Below, one piece after another: positions 1 to 11,359 of a DNA stretch of 64,000 bases. The stretch is from Toxonevra muliebris (lineage: Eukaryota; Arthropoda; Insecta; Diptera; Pallopteridae). The stretch covers positions 117,525,388-117,589,387 of the forward strand of contig OY829326.1 of NCBI GenBank assembly GCA_963691655.1, written 5' to 3'. A program made the position numbers and the translations under genes. Within the stretch, counting starts at the first letter, position 1, and each line of letters starts with the position of its first letter. The notes beneath the pieces are model-generated. The model was given only the letters and a program-made list of their open reading frames with translations, was not told the origin of the DNA and did no database searches.

Positions 1-860
1 TAACGAAAAAATGATGTGTGCAAAAATTTAATTTATAAGGGTACTTCCTAAACAAATTTTTCACTTTTTGGGGATTTTTTACTGTTTTTTGTATGGGAGG
101 TATGTCTAAAATTATTTTTTTCTGCAAATAAATATCATATTAAATTTTTTCATGCCAAAAAACCCCTCGAAACCAATTTTCACCGCAATAAGAAGAGGAA
201 CATATATCTTCGTAGTATACCCCTAAGCTAAAACTTAAAAAAAATTTGTATGAAACGCTGCTGATAGGGGAAAAAGCGGTTATCACAACTGAATTCCTTG
301 ACCCCGAATTGATTAGAAACGATATGTCTCCCGATGAGCTCCAATGATACCAGAATAGTAAACGACTCCTGTAAGAAGTTGCGGAAGCTTAGTTGACAAT
401 ATGCCTCGCCGATGTGTCGCTGGTATATAAAACAAAACAAAAATAGAAAACATTTTAATAAATTTTAAGATTACTTAGTAGAAAATTAAAATTGTTCCTA
501 TCTCTATTTTTATACCAAGCATTGCTTTTTTTTTGACAGTACAAATTACAGGTTGTGAGAGTCTTTTACTTTTTGTTATTTTTTTAAAACCTTAAAGATA
601 CAAATTATTTTTGTTATAAGTATAGAATACTTTTATCTGTTATTCATATCTAAACAAATAAATATAGTTATCACTAAAAACATTGTTTGAGTGATATGAA
701 ACATTTTACATCCATCACTGCTTGCTTATTTTTGGGATGCCCATCTGGGTTCAAAGTGAGCGTGACTAAACATTTTCTTTTTTATTCAATTTGTGTTAGC
801 ATAACGCAAATCCAATGCTATGCTTTCCTGATTTTATGCCGAAAATTTTGAAAGTGCAGT
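1..860. other. AT-rich stretch, nothing recognised
   Basis: No open frame here resembles a known protein and no repeat boundary is evident. The short frames have no splice partners or recognisable motifs and look accidental. Confidence 0.5.
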
Positions 861-867
861 CGAGAGA

Positions 868-1174
868 ACGCCCTTAGACGCTGGTTATACGACTGCAAAG
901 TGGAAAGATTGAGTAAAAGAGAGCAGTAGAAAACTAGGTAGTTAGAAGGAGAAAGAAAGTATGCGTCGAAAAGCCACTTTCAAACATAAAACTTGGCACC
1001 AAGATGAACGTTTTCTTTCGTTTTCAAAAAAAAAAATGTATGGCAATTGTGGTTCATTTTCGCTGTTCCTCATGATGTTCAATAAGAGATGACGGTCATG
1101 CTTATGAAATGTGTAAACACTACTGTCAACTCCGCACCGTTCAACTTTGAACTCGTGTAACCAGCGTCTTAGGG
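868..1174. mobile_element. Short fold-back/MITE-like element with ~40 bp inverted ends
   Basis: The left end (CCTTAGACGCTGGTTATACG, from about 869) is matched in inverted orientation by the right end (ends near 1173; reverse complement CCTAAGACGCTGGTTACACG). Similarity continues about 20 bp further inward on both sides. The interior has no coding capacity. The size and terminal inverted repeats suggest a non-autonomous DNA transposon. No clear target-site duplication was found, so the superfamily is unknown. Confidence 0.6.
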
Positions 1175-1418
1175 GCACCTTCAGAAATTTACTGAGAGAA
1201 TTTACCTTTACAGAAAGTTTGATAAATGTACAATGTCAGCTATCAGTGGTTTCAGACTAGATACACTGAAAAATATTTCAGAGTTTTCAAAATGTCAGAT
1301 TTTAGTTTATGATATGGTTTTTACTATTCAAATCAAAGTGGAACGTAAATGCTTACGTACTTAGGTCCATTCCAATGAAAATAACAAACCCATAGCTTTT
1401 TTTTACTAAATATCGTTT

Positions 1419-1424
1419 TTTATT
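1419..1424 (-). terminator. Poly(A) signal AATAAA for the Gly-Tyr protein gene
   Basis: TTTATT on the plus strand reads AATAAA on the coding strand, about 64 bases after the stop codon of the gene ending at 1488. This is a plausible distance for the cleavage and polyadenylation signal of a small fly gene. Confidence 0.5.
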
Positions 1425-1487
1425 TTCTCATGACTGGTTATTATTCTCATACATATGTACAAAATCTTGTTGAAATAAATCATCACT

Positions 1488-1971
1488 TTACTTCTTCTTG
1501 TTCCAACCGCCATAAGATGAATAAGATGGCGCATGATGAACCTTTATAACTTTGACAACTGAATGACCACCACCATAACCATGATCGTAACCGCCATAGC
1601 CACCATGATGACCACCATATCCGCCACTAACAACATGAACTGGTTCAACATAATGTACAACGGGAGCAGCTTGATGAATAACTTTTACGACTTGGGTATC
1701 AGCATAACCACCGCCATATCCGCCACCATAACCGCCGCTGTAACCACCGCTATAACCACCTACATGGCCACCACTATAACCGCCACCGTATCCACCACCA
1801 TAACCGCCACCATATCCGCTACCAAGATTCAAGAATCCGGCATTAGCTCCAGCAACAGCCAAGACAATCAAACACAAAACGATCTAGTATTATGAAACAT
1901 AAATAATATAAAATCAAGCATTTTTATGTTGTTTTTTTGCAAATTGAAAAGAATATTTGATATACCTTCAT
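1488..1971 (-). CDS. Secreted Gly-Tyr-rich protein, two exons, 133 aa
   Basis: The two exons are join(1488..1883, 1966..1971). Exon 1 is only ATG AAG, followed by a GTATAT donor; the acceptor CTAG lies just before 1883, giving a phase-0 intron of 82 bp. The N-terminus MKIVLCLIVLAVAGANAG is a clear signal peptide with predicted cleavage after ANA. The mature protein has two Gly-Tyr blocks (GGGYGGGYGG type) separated by a hydrophobic Val/His segment (VVKVIHQAAPVVHYVEPVHV). A second such segment (VVKVIKVHHAP) comes near the end, and the C-terminus is basic (GGWNKKK). Proteins of this kind in flies are extracellular matrix, cuticle or eggshell components; the exact role cannot be read from sequence. 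The same exon layout recurs in the gene at 7477-9353, so the two are probably related. Without the tiny first exon the protein would lack its Met and a usable signal start. Confidence 0.85.
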
Positions 1972-2043
1972 TTTTTTTTTTATAATCCGCTTAGATTCAC
2001 TGAAACTTGTGTTACTAATAATTCAATTCATCAATGTCTTTAG

Positions 2044-2051
2044 CTTTTATA
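2044..2051 (-). promoter_or_regulatory. TATA box (TATAAAAG)
   Basis: TATAAAAG on the minus strand lies 73 bases upstream of the ATG at 1971, leaving room for a 5' UTR of about 40-45 bases. A similar box precedes the Gly-His gene, which supports both as core promoters. Confidence 0.65.
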
Positions 2052-2059
2052 CTCAAAAA

Positions 2060-2900
2060 TAGCAACCATCAAAATTAGTAAATATCGTTGATATGTTACG
2101 ATTTTTGATTTGTGAAAGTAAAGTAATAAAAATTTGCACTACAAAAAGACTCAATGACGTCCGGCTGTTAAGACAAGTTTGAAGACAAAAAGTTGCTTCT
2201 TAATTTACGAATTTACGAAAATGTCATTAAAAGTCAAACCTTTTTAAAATGATGATTTAAACCAATTTCAGTTAATTGATTGATAAAATAAATCAACTTA
2301 GTAATTGTTTTAGTTGTTGTTAGATTTTAACAACAACAACACTCTGTAAGTTAAATGAAATTTTAACTTTAATTTATTGGAGTTAGTAAGAAATTAAATA
2401 TTAAAATGAAAATATTTAAAATCAAAATTTTTTCTGATCTAAAGTTAGATACACGGAAAAGTTACATACATATATCAAGGTCAAAATACTGTTTTCTAAA
2501 GCTAAAGATAACAACTTGACAAGATGCTGTCACCTCTTCACAATGGCATTTTTTGAGGTTTCTCAAGAGAGTTATAAAATAATGGGCTTAGAACTTTCGA
2601 ATAAATATAATTAGGATATTCACAAGCTCTCGCATTTTGTCGTATAATTATAAAACCGTGTAATTTTCTATAAAAAATGAGAAAAGTTATGACAATGGCG
2701 CCAAATAATACACCTTGAGAACACCTTAAATATAGAAAAATAAAAATAATGGCCAATCTTTTCATTTTCGTGTTTTAAAACTTTAAATTTGGTATAAATT
2801 CCATTGGCTGGATATTTTATAAAAATGTTTACTCAATCATTTAGAAAAGCATAAATCTATTTTGCCAACAAAAATACATTTTTAGTCGATAGCTTCAAAG
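2060..2900. other. Upstream region of the Gly-Tyr gene, no gene seen
   Basis: AT-rich sequence with simple runs such as ACAACAACAAC near 2330. It may hold regulatory DNA for the gene at 1488-1971, but no specific site can be defended. Confidence 0.4.
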
Positions 2901-2903
2901 TTA

Positions 2904-3646
2904 TTAGGTTTATTCACGTACTTTTCCAGTAAAAACTTCCAGGGAGAGAGTAAAAGAAAAATTGAGAAAAAAGTTCTCGCAAATAGCCGAAAAAGTACGT
3001 GAACAGAAAACTAGTAGAAACTTGGAAATTTGCAAGTACCTAACTGATCCATTGTTTTGACATCTAATTTTTAGTTGAAAAAAATATTGTGCGGATGCAA
3101 TTTTTGAAAATTAAATAAAAATCTCAAAATGGGATTATCCCAAATTAAGGTAAAGTGATCTCCAAAGACCTTCAAGTGAGTGCAAAGTGGTATGTACAGA
3201 AAATAGCATTGAAATATGCGGTCAATGAATTACTTTATATTCAGATGCCATTTCTTTGCGGGTTGCTGCTCTTGCTGCTGTAATTAGGGTTTATAATTTG
3301 TTGAACTCATTCCTTGTGGCACACCAGTAATCACAAATATTTATATTTATATTCAGTTTTATTAAAAACCGCAACAAATTCACGTTAACTAACAAAATTA
3401 ACTAAACACACTTCTTGATAATGTTTGAACTTTTGAGAGTTCTTTTTTTTTTGCAGCTAAAAATTCTTGCAAGTAAATATCTTACTAGTAGAAATTTGCA
3501 GCTACTTTTTCTTTTTCACTTTTTTACGCTCCCGTTTTTCTCTCTCGTTGTAAGTTTTTCGAATACGTCAACACTTTAACTCCTAGAAGAAAGTTGCAAC
3601 AATTTGTAATAATTGTAATAATTTTTTGTCCGTGAACAGACCTAAT
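2904..3646. mobile_element. MITE-like element with TTAGGTTTATTCACG ends
   Basis: The left end (TTAGGTTTATTCACGTAC, from about 2904) is mirrored at the right end near 3646 (reverse complement TTAGGTCTGTTCACGGAC). The interior, about 740 bp, is noncoding and carries related inverted motifs around GCAAGTA and CTAGTAGAAA near 3010-3040 and 3470-3500. This suggests a non-autonomous TIR element; the superfamily was not assigned. Confidence 0.55.
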
Positions 3647-4105
3647 GTTGAGATACGGAACACTGTTACCAGCTTAGGGAAAATTATCCAAAAAGCGATA
3701 ATTTTTGACCCATTTTTTGGATGTGGTAAAAAAGGAACTTAAAAAATCATTCTTTATATTCCAAATGCAAATTTGTATACAGTCTAAAACCATTCAAAAT
3801 TTATCGACTTATTGGAATTTGTTTTGAAATGCTACAATCAGCACCAACTCATTTTGAACAGTGTTGCAAAATTGCGTCCTTTTAAACAGGTGGAATAAGA
3901 ATTGAAAGAGGAGGCAAAGAAATGGCGTGCACACGTGTAATCGCTTTTCTCTTACGTTTTTAAGGAATTTTCTCGAGGATTACTATAAAAATGAAATATA
4001 TTTTTATTTTCGGAAAAACATGATGCTCATAGACAATTTGCTTTGATAGAGGTAGGCAGGCGTTAAGAAAATTGGCTCAAAAGCGTTTCTTCTATTTTGT
4101 CAACT

Positions 4106-4270
4106 AAAAAGGTATTATTGGATAAATGGCTTGAAGTCAGTCACAACAAATCATGGAATGGAAAAGTAGCCGATGACTGAACGAAAACATTTTGTAAAGC
4201 TTGTAGAGTTCGTTTCAATTGTGGAATCAGCAAGGTTTTTAATCGCCATCAGAATAAAAAATATCCCATT
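4106..4270 (+). pseudogene. BED-type zinc finger remnant of a hAT-like transposase
   Basis: In one plus frame this reads KWLEVSHNKSWNGKVADD, then a stop, then TKTFCKACRVRFNCGISK followed by VFNRHQNKKY. The Cys-x2-Cys ... Arg-His pattern with a trailing Lys-Lys-Tyr resembles the BED-like zinc fingers of hAT transposases and domesticated derivatives. The downstream reading is interrupted (for example stops near 4310 and 4386), so this is a dead fragment. It may extend to about 4660, but that part is unconvincing. Confidence 0.5.
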
Positions 4271-4669
4271 AATTTAAATGCAATTAATAGTTCACCACAA
4301 CTAGAATTATAATTTGCAACAACAAATAACGCAACTAATATCACTTTACAGAGTAAAACCAAAGAGGCAGAGATTCTGTTACCATAATTTTTTGCCGAAT
4401 ATAAAGTAGCTACAAATTTGGTCGATATGTTTATTCCGAATTTAAAAAAATTACGGAGTTTTATAATAAAAATTGATGAAATTCAAAAGTGGGAAATTTT
4501 TTTTATACAAAAAAGCAAATTTCAGAGAACTTATCTGGTAGTACAGGTACTGAGTTCAAAGCATAGAGCACGTGAGATGGCACTGAGAGAGCCGACGTCA
4601 GCGTCTTTGCTTGTATTGTATGACAGATTCCCATACCTTCATATGAAGAAATCCTAATTCCGACGACGA

Positions 4670-5820
4670 TTCTCACAGGGTCTGCTCATATTTTTGATGG
4701 CCCATAAATCAATTAGCTCATTGTGAAACCCCAGCTTACTCTTAATTTATAACGGTTAAGACGAGCTATATTTGACCGGCGTCTATCATGCTTAACAGCT
4801 CAAAAACTGTAAAAGAATTTTTTGTTTGCGTAATCTATGTACGTAACCAAGTAGTTTTCTTCACAAAAGCGAAATTTAAATTTAGCTGCTAATCCAATTA
4901 AAAAAGCATTAAGCTTTAACATTTTATTCACACACACATGCCCTTAAATTGGCAATAAAAAAGTGACAGCACCTTGGTATAAGTATTTATCATGTTAAAA
5001 TTCAATTTAATTTTGGTTTGATATATTAACATTCATTATTCCTAATATAAAAATTTGCATAAAAGACTAAATTAAATATAGCGTCATTAGCGCGCTACTC
5101 ATCAATCTATTTATGTACAAAATGTTGATGCATGAAGTGTTAACTCAAATATTTATTTAAAAGACATAAATTAAATATTCTTGTCTCATAAAAATTATAA
5201 CAGTTTTATCGAATACAGTTCAAAGATGTAATGTGCTTTTAGGGGCATTTTATTTTGCTATGCTAGACATTTTTTATTTTGGGGGGTATAAGTAAATAGG
5301 TGATTGAATAGACTTGTATGAACATATAAAGAATAATTTAATTTTACCTTATGAAGTTGAAAAACAAATGGAAGAATAAGTATGATGGGGTGCCAGAATC
5401 TAAAAAATTTAGATGCAATTGCTTTCAAGTTTTGGTTTTACAAACAACTCGAAGAAAATATCAGAATTCATTGGCAGAATTCGCGCAGGTGGCATAAGAA
5501 TTACAGTAGCAGCACCGGCCATTAGTTTTTTAGCGGCTAAAGAACCATTCTACATAATTCTCATTTTCGATCTGTGTCAAATTTTACAAACTATTACAAA
5601 GATCTGGATTTGCGCAGCAAAGAGTTTGCCTCGCGGCAAATGTTTTCTGATTTTTATAGAATTTTTTCATTCTCAAATGTTTCAGCACATTTTAACACAA
5701 AAGTTTCGAAACCAGAAGAAAGATGTTAGACGCCAGGAAATTCTTGGCGAGGTTGAAGAACTGGCCCAAAATTTTTTTTTTCATACAAACTTGCTGAGAA
5801 CTTATTTCCATCTGGATTCT
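4670..5820. other. Intergenic DNA with an unconvincing 150-codon frame
   Basis: A plus frame at 5413-5865 is open but has no signal peptide, domain or splice context, and its composition matches random AT-rich DNA. Its end runs into the 3' tail of the LINE fragment on the other strand. No gene is claimed. Confidence 0.5.
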
Positions 5821-5826
5821 GAGACG

Positions 5827-6470
5827 ATTTTATTTATTTATTTCTTTATTTTCCTTACTGACTAGATGACAATGAAATTTGTAAAACGTAGAAAATTATA
5901 AATACAATTAATTACTTAGGAGTAAATTGCATCAATATACATCATAAAACTATTTCTATTCAATGAAAAATCAATATTATTATATTTAGAAATCCTATTA
6001 AATTCAAATAAAGCCTTAGTAATTGGAGCATTCCTTAAATAATTAGTTTTTTAAATACTGACATGAAATAGGGCATTAACCCTTAAAGATTTAAACGGAA
6101 CATTTAACCCAATTTGGCCAAGTAAGGCAGGACAATCAATATTTGCACAAAGTGTGTCATAAGAGATTGAATGATCCTTCTATTTTCGAGAGACTTTAAA
6201 TTAATGAGTTGACAACGAGCAATGTATGGAGGAATTGGATCAACAAAACGTAAAGGTTGAAGGGCGAAGTGAAGAAACTTCCTTTGTACCCTTTCAACAC
6301 ATTTTCCTTTGTACATTTTCACCCAAAATAGAGATACGTGGTTGAAGAAAAGAGGTAGCGCAATTAACCAAGTATTATAAATAGGTGCTTGGGCACAGAG
6401 GAATAAATGGTATAGCAGAACCCAATAAATTGATGCAAGTAACAACGACCAACTCATTCATAGCTGTCAA
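5827..6470 (-). mobile_element. 3' end of a jockey/CR1-like non-LTR retrotransposon
   Basis: On the minus strand, 6104-6457 encodes the C-terminal part of a reverse-transcriptase ORF: the motifs ERVQRKFLHFAL, then PPYIARCQLINLKSLENRRI, are typical of the segment after the RT fingers and palm in jockey/CR1-type LINEs. Downstream the sequence runs through frames ending in stops and finishes at about 5827 in an (AAATAAATAA)-like tail, as expected for a LINE 3' end. The copy is 5'-truncated at about 6470 and cannot be active. Confidence 0.75.
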
Positions 6471-6479
6471 GCCCATTTA

Positions 6480-7300
6480 AAACACTGTAACTTTCGCTTT
6501 TTTCAAGATTTTTTTTAAAGAAAAGGTAGTCAAAGTTACTTTAAGGGGGAGTATACACCTATAGTGGTCAAAAAATCGATTTTAAATTTTGGGGGTTTCT
6601 TGAAGCTTGAGGTCTTAAGAATTTCTGGTGAAAATTTCAAGAAAATATTCGAAAAAATAACGGCTGCTTGCCGCTACCAAGAAGCAGGATCAGACAATGA
6701 AAACAAGTCATTGCTCAACTTTAAAACCCCTTTTTCTCGAAACAACCGATTGACTTGAAATTTTTTGTGGTTATTATTTACGTAATTGTCTAGTATTTGT
6801 CGTAGTATTTTTTTTTTAGTGGCTTAGATTTCCTTTTATCGGTAAAATAACAAATTTTTGCCTTAAAATCGCTAGACTATAGTGCCAATTTTAATAATCA
6901 CTTTGGTTTTTCTATTTCTGTCGATTACAGATGAAATGAGAGTGGACACCGTGAATGACCTCTTTTTTACGGCAGTTGAAAGAGTACGCGAATACTTGGC
7001 CAATAACTTAAAAAATTCTTGAGATATTAATATGAGTTTTTTAAGTTAAAGGAAATTGAATTAGCTTGAAAATATACCTAAAGTTATCACTTAAAACATT
7101 AATATAAAATTTAATTTTTTTTTTCAAGTCATGAATTTTTAAATTTTTTAAATTTAGCTAAATTTAGTATTGCAAAAATCGTGGAACCTAAACTTAACCA
7201 ATATCTGTTTTTGACTATCTAGGATATAGATCTTACATTTAATTTAAATAGGGCCTTCAAATTTTTCTAAATATTAATACGAATAAATTTATAATATTTC
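6480..7300. other. AT-rich intergenic DNA, nothing recognised
   Basis: Only short accidental frames occur here. It forms the 3' side of the Gly-His gene; a possible poly(A) signal for that gene lies just inside the next feature. Confidence 0.45.
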
Positions 7301-7303
7301 GCT

Positions 7304-7309
7304 TTTATT
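7304..7309 (-). terminator. Possible poly(A) signal for the Gly-His protein gene
   Basis: AATAAA on the minus strand, about 170 bases beyond the stop at 7477. Other A-rich hexamers lie nearby, so the choice is tentative. Confidence 0.35.
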
Positions 7310-7476
7310 TCATTTTTATAAATTATTTTAAATATGTATGGTAAAGAATGCATTTTCTTAAATATTGTATAAATGGACACATATGAACATATTTTAGCTT
7401 ATGTAATTAATGTAATTAAAATAGAAATCTGCCTAAACTACAAACTAGAATCACATGCAACTACACTGCTATTTTA

Positions 7477-9353
7477 CTATTTTCCCCAACCCGACGACCA
7501 GCCAGAACTGACTGGCGGATGCGAGGAGTATACTGGACCATGTCCATGTGATGTGTCGTGTCCGTGACCGCTATCATGCCCACCGCCATGACCACCTCCA
7601 TGTCCTCCGCCTCCGCCGCTGTTGGCACCACCTTGACCACCTTTACCTTCGACACGTGTGTATGTTAAATGACCCTTTGAAATAACATGGCCTCCTTGGA
7701 AATAACTATTTTGGGAGCCACCTTTACTTTTGCCATTGGTTCGAGTTGCTATTGCGGAACCTTTATGCCCATAATGATCAACTAATTGAGCATTAATCGC
7801 GGCAACACCACCACCACCTCCTCCACCGCCTCCTCCTGATGCGAAAGCATCATCTTGCAGAATAATCTGAAGAATTTGTGGCAATAAGGAGTTTATTTGT
7901 GCGGAAACACCATGAGAATCATGTGAGTGCCCGGCAGCATATGAATGATCATAGGAGTGTCCGCCGCCACCACCACCACCAATATATCCACCATGTCCAC
8001 TCGAAGTTGACTCTTCAATAACTTTGTAAATTTCACCAATGGCTCCAGATGAACCGCCGCCGCTATAACCATGACCGCTAGCATAACCACCGCCGTGTCC
8101 ACCGTAACCGCCATTGCTGTAACCATTACCTTGATCGAGAATTATTTTGAATATTTGAGGAGCACCTCCACCGTGACCACCACCGCCATGACCACCACCA
8201 TGTCCATGATCGCCGTGTCCACCGTGGCCGTGATCGTGAGCGGCAATAATAATTTCGGGTCCATGTCCATGCCCATCGCCATGACCGCCACCATGGCCAC
8301 CTCCATGTCCGCCACCATGTCCGCCACCATGTCCGCCACCGTGTCCATGATCTTGTGTAGCAATAATAATTTCGGGTCCGTGTCCATGTCCACCGCCATG
8401 ACCGCCGCCATGTCCACCACCATGACCACCTCCATGTCCACCACCATGTCCGCCACCGTGTCCATGATCTTGTGCCGCAATAATAATTTCAGGCCCGTGT
8501 CCGTGTCCACCGCCATGACCGCCACCATGACCACCACCATGACCACCTCCATGTCCGCCACCGTGTCCATGATCTTGTGTAGCAATAATAATTTCGGGTC
8601 CGTGTCCATGTCCACCGCCATGACCGCCGCCATGTCCACCACCATGACCACCTCCATGTCCACCTCCATGTCCGCCTCCGTGTCCATGGTCTTGTGTGGC
8701 AATAATAATTTCAGGTCCATGTCCACCGCCATGACCGCCGCCATGACCACCGCCATGACCGCCGCCATGACCACCACCATGACCACCTCCATGACCACCA
8801 CCGTGCCCATGTTCTTCTGCAGCAATAATAATTTCGGGTCCATGTCCACCGCCATGACCACCACCATGGCCACTTCCATGTCCGCCACCGTGTCCACCAT
8901 GCCCATGATCTTCTGTAGCAATAATAATTTCGGGCCCATGACCACCACCATGACCACCACCATGACCACCTCCATGACCACCTCCATGACCACCGCCATG
9001 GCCGCCGCCATGTGAATATTCGTGACTCACAATAATTTCTGGTCCGTGTCCATGTCCTCCACCACCGCCTCCATGTCCGTGCCCATGATCGTCGTGTCCG
9101 CCATGACCATGTCCTCCACCACCACCGCCACCATGTCCATGTCCATGATCGGGTGTGGCTACAACGTTATATGTTGTTCCTCCTCCACCTCCTCCACCAC
9201 CACTACTTCCTCCTCCGCCCAATAGTGAAAGCAGCGTTGCATTGCATACGTAAATTGTAGTTAAAAGGCAGATGAATATCTAAAAATAATTTTTTTTTTT
9301 AATAAATGCATCATTTCCCACCGCTTTAAAAGACACTCAACACATACTTTCAT
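7477..9353 (-). CDS. Secreted Gly-His repeat protein with PEII motifs, 602 aa
   Basis: The two exons are join(7477..9279, 9348..9353). Exon 1 is ATG AAA with donor GTATGT; the acceptor TTTTTAG sits just before 9279, giving a phase-0 intron of 68 bp. The N-terminus MKIFICLLTTIYVCNA is a signal peptide. The mature chain begins with poly-Gly, then carries eight modules. Each module is a HGHGPEIII(A/V)-type motif, an acidic or polar pair and His, followed by long GGHGGGHGG runs. Further hydrophobic motifs follow (APQIFKIILDQ, GEIYKVIEES, INSLLPQILQIILQ), again separated by Gly-rich linkers. The C-terminus is SSGWSSGWGK. At DNA level the module is a minisatellite with a period near 95-125 bases. 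The layout suggests an extracellular elastic or self-assembling matrix protein. The dense His could bind metals or respond to pH; this is inference. No enzyme domain is visible. Confidence 0.85.
8241..9050 (-). repeat. Coding minisatellite of the Gly-His protein
   Basis: Eight units each carry AATAATAATTTC-like DNA (the PEII motif on the minus strand) followed by CCACCATGACC-like GGH codons. Spacing of the motif is about 95-125 bases because the number of GGH triplet blocks varies. The pattern indicates expansion and contraction by slippage or unequal exchange while keeping the reading frame. Confidence 0.85.
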
Positions 9354-9456
9354 ATTGTCCCGTCCACTATTTAATCCTCAATATTTGACAGCAGACTTGA
9401 CCTCGACGTTTAAATGGTTTTGATACAAATGATAGCACTTTCTAACATTTCTTTTA

Positions 9457-9464
9457 CTTTTATA
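9457..9464 (-). promoter_or_regulatory. TATA box (TATAAAAG) of the Gly-His gene
   Basis: The minus-strand octamer is identical to the one upstream of the Gly-Tyr gene, about 104 bases before the ATG at 9353. This leaves a 5' UTR of roughly 70-75 bases if transcription starts 30 bases downstream. Confidence 0.6.
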
Positions 9465-9479
9465 CCCATATTAGGGCCT

Positions 9480-10500
9480 TTAGCATTTTAACCAATCTCA
9501 AACTCAAACTCAATTCAACTGAACTCATCGCATCTCATCTCATCTCAGAGTGTGGCACCGAAATACATGACAACTTCCTCTGCAGCTGCTATTGCTGTTG
9601 TCCATTGAAAGCTCGTCTCTGGTTACTTCATCAAAATGTTGAAAAAGAAAAAAACCAAAAAATTTCATAATTTCTTTCTTTCTTCAACTTCCCAAATATT
9701 CAAATTCCGTTGCTCTTCTTTCTCTCATTTCATTTGTTTAAAATGCACAAAATAATCAACAACAAATCCCGACTTTTGCAGATTATTCATTATGCGTAGA
9801 TATTCAATGTATTTTTATTTTTATCGAAATACAAAAATAACTACTGGCCGTTGCAGCATCACCAACCTACATACATACATATATATGTATATCTTCCATA
9901 CAATGGCCCCCTTTCCCTTTCACTCCACACCTGAAACACCTGAAACACTCACTCACAGTTGTGTCTCTGTTTCGCGTAACATTTTATCAAAATTATTCAG
10001 TTTATTTGAAGCATTAAGTGATGTATAGTAAAAAACGATCTGACGCAAGCTTTATTTCTATTTTAGGTCAAAAATCATGTCATCAATTATTGGCTATTGG
10101 CGTTTTATCACCTCTTCATTGCAGTATGCTCATATTATCTGATTTCAGTCGTTTTTTGGTGTGCGCCCACAGTGGGCTGTATTTTATGATTAGATGTAAT
10201 AAAAGTAATAAGTTTGAATTGAATTCATTGCTGAATAAATTAACTTTTAAGCAATCTCCTTTTTCGACAAATATTTCTTCGGGACATTTTTTCCATTGTG
10301 GTCAGACCAGCCCAAATCTTTGATATAGTGGTGTAGGATCAGGGCAAAATTATAAGAGGTGCTGACAGCATTGTAAGAAGTGCAACATTACGAAAAAAAT
10401 ATATAATAAGACAGTTTTGCTGCCAACTAGGGCTCTTAAAATTATTACAATAATATGAAAACCGGTTAATCGAATGTTCGGTTAGTAACCGTTTGTACCA
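9480..10500. other. Upstream DNA of the Gly-His gene
   Basis: Contains a CTCATCTCATCTCATCTCA run near 9525-9547 and a CATACATACATATATATGTAT run near 9873. No coding gene is supported; some of it may be promoter DNA of the minus-strand gene. Confidence 0.4.
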
Positions 10501-10529
10501 ATACTAAGGCTGTGGTTATGTTCATATTT

Positions 10530-11340
10530 TGCTCAGAGTTTTTGGGTTGAATTTTGCACAGAATTTTAATCCAATATTTGGTTTTACCTTTCCGTTTTTA
10601 ACCGTTTTGATCTGAATTCTGGTTTGATTGTATGTCAGAATTTTGTTTTGATTTTAGCTCGGAATTTGAATCTGAATTTAGTTTAAGTTTTAATCCGTGT
10701 TTGGTCTAAATTTTTATTTCCTTTCGATCTGTATTCGAGATCCTTCTGGTCTGAGTTTTGGTGTAGCTCTTAGTCTAAATTGTGGTCAGACTAGCAAAAT
10801 TTCTAGTCTAAATTTTGGTTTTCTTTTAATTCGTATTTGGTGTCCTTTTAGTCTCAGCTTTAATTTAACTCTTAGTTTGAGCTATGGTCGAAATTTTGGT
10901 CTGAATTGACTTGAATTTGATACGAGTTTTGGTCTGAAATTCGGTTCGAAACCGGCCTGAATTTTGTTGTTAGTTTTAGGCTGGAATTTTGGCTGAGTTT
11001 TTTTTTTTATTTGTTGTCTGAGTTCGGTCTTAAGTCTTATGGTCTGTATTTTAGTTAAAATTTGTTGGTGTGAATATTTATCAGATATTTTCACTAATTT
11101 TTGGTCTGAACTTTAGTTTTCGTTAGGTATTTAGCGTCCTTTTGGCATAAAGTTTTGCCTAACAATTAGTCTGAGTTGTGGTCTAAATCTTGGTCTAAAT
11201 TTTTTTCTGAATTTTGGTTGGATTTTTGGTTATCTTTTAAATTTTGGTTTGTATTTTCTGGTGTGAACACGGATAAAATTTTTGAACTAGTTTTTGGTAT
11301 AGGTCTGGGTTTTGGTCGATATTGAATCTGGTATTTATCA
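10530..11340. repeat. Decayed low-complexity tract built on TTTTGGTCTGAAT
   Basis: For about 800 bases the plus strand is made of variants of TTTTGGTCTGAATTT (GGTCTAAATTTT, AGTCTAAATTGTGG, AGTTTGAGCTATGG and so on) at irregular spacing of about 13-27 bases. Frames on both strands are open in places simply because the motif lacks stops; they encode biased peptides and are not genes. It looks like an old tandem repeat that has diverged. Confidence 0.7.
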
Positions 11341-11359
11341 GTATTAGTAAAATCAGCCC

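Noticed and set aside
1563..1895. 110-codon Thr/Ile-rich plus-strand frame
   Set aside because: Antisense to the Gly-Tyr coding exon; composition is explained by the GGY repeats.
5413..5865. 150-codon plus-strand frame
   Set aside because: No domain, signal peptide or splice context; it runs into the tail of a LINE on the other strand.
8142..9011. 289-codon Met/Val/Asp-rich frame on the minus strand
   Set aside because: Another frame of the same repeat, overlapping the Gly-His gene; it lacks the signal peptide and tiny first exon.
8071..9015. 314-codon Thr/Ser/Met-rich frame on the plus strand
   Set aside because: It is the antisense shadow of the Gly-His minisatellite; repeats lacking stops in one frame keep other frames open. 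It has no signal peptide or start context.
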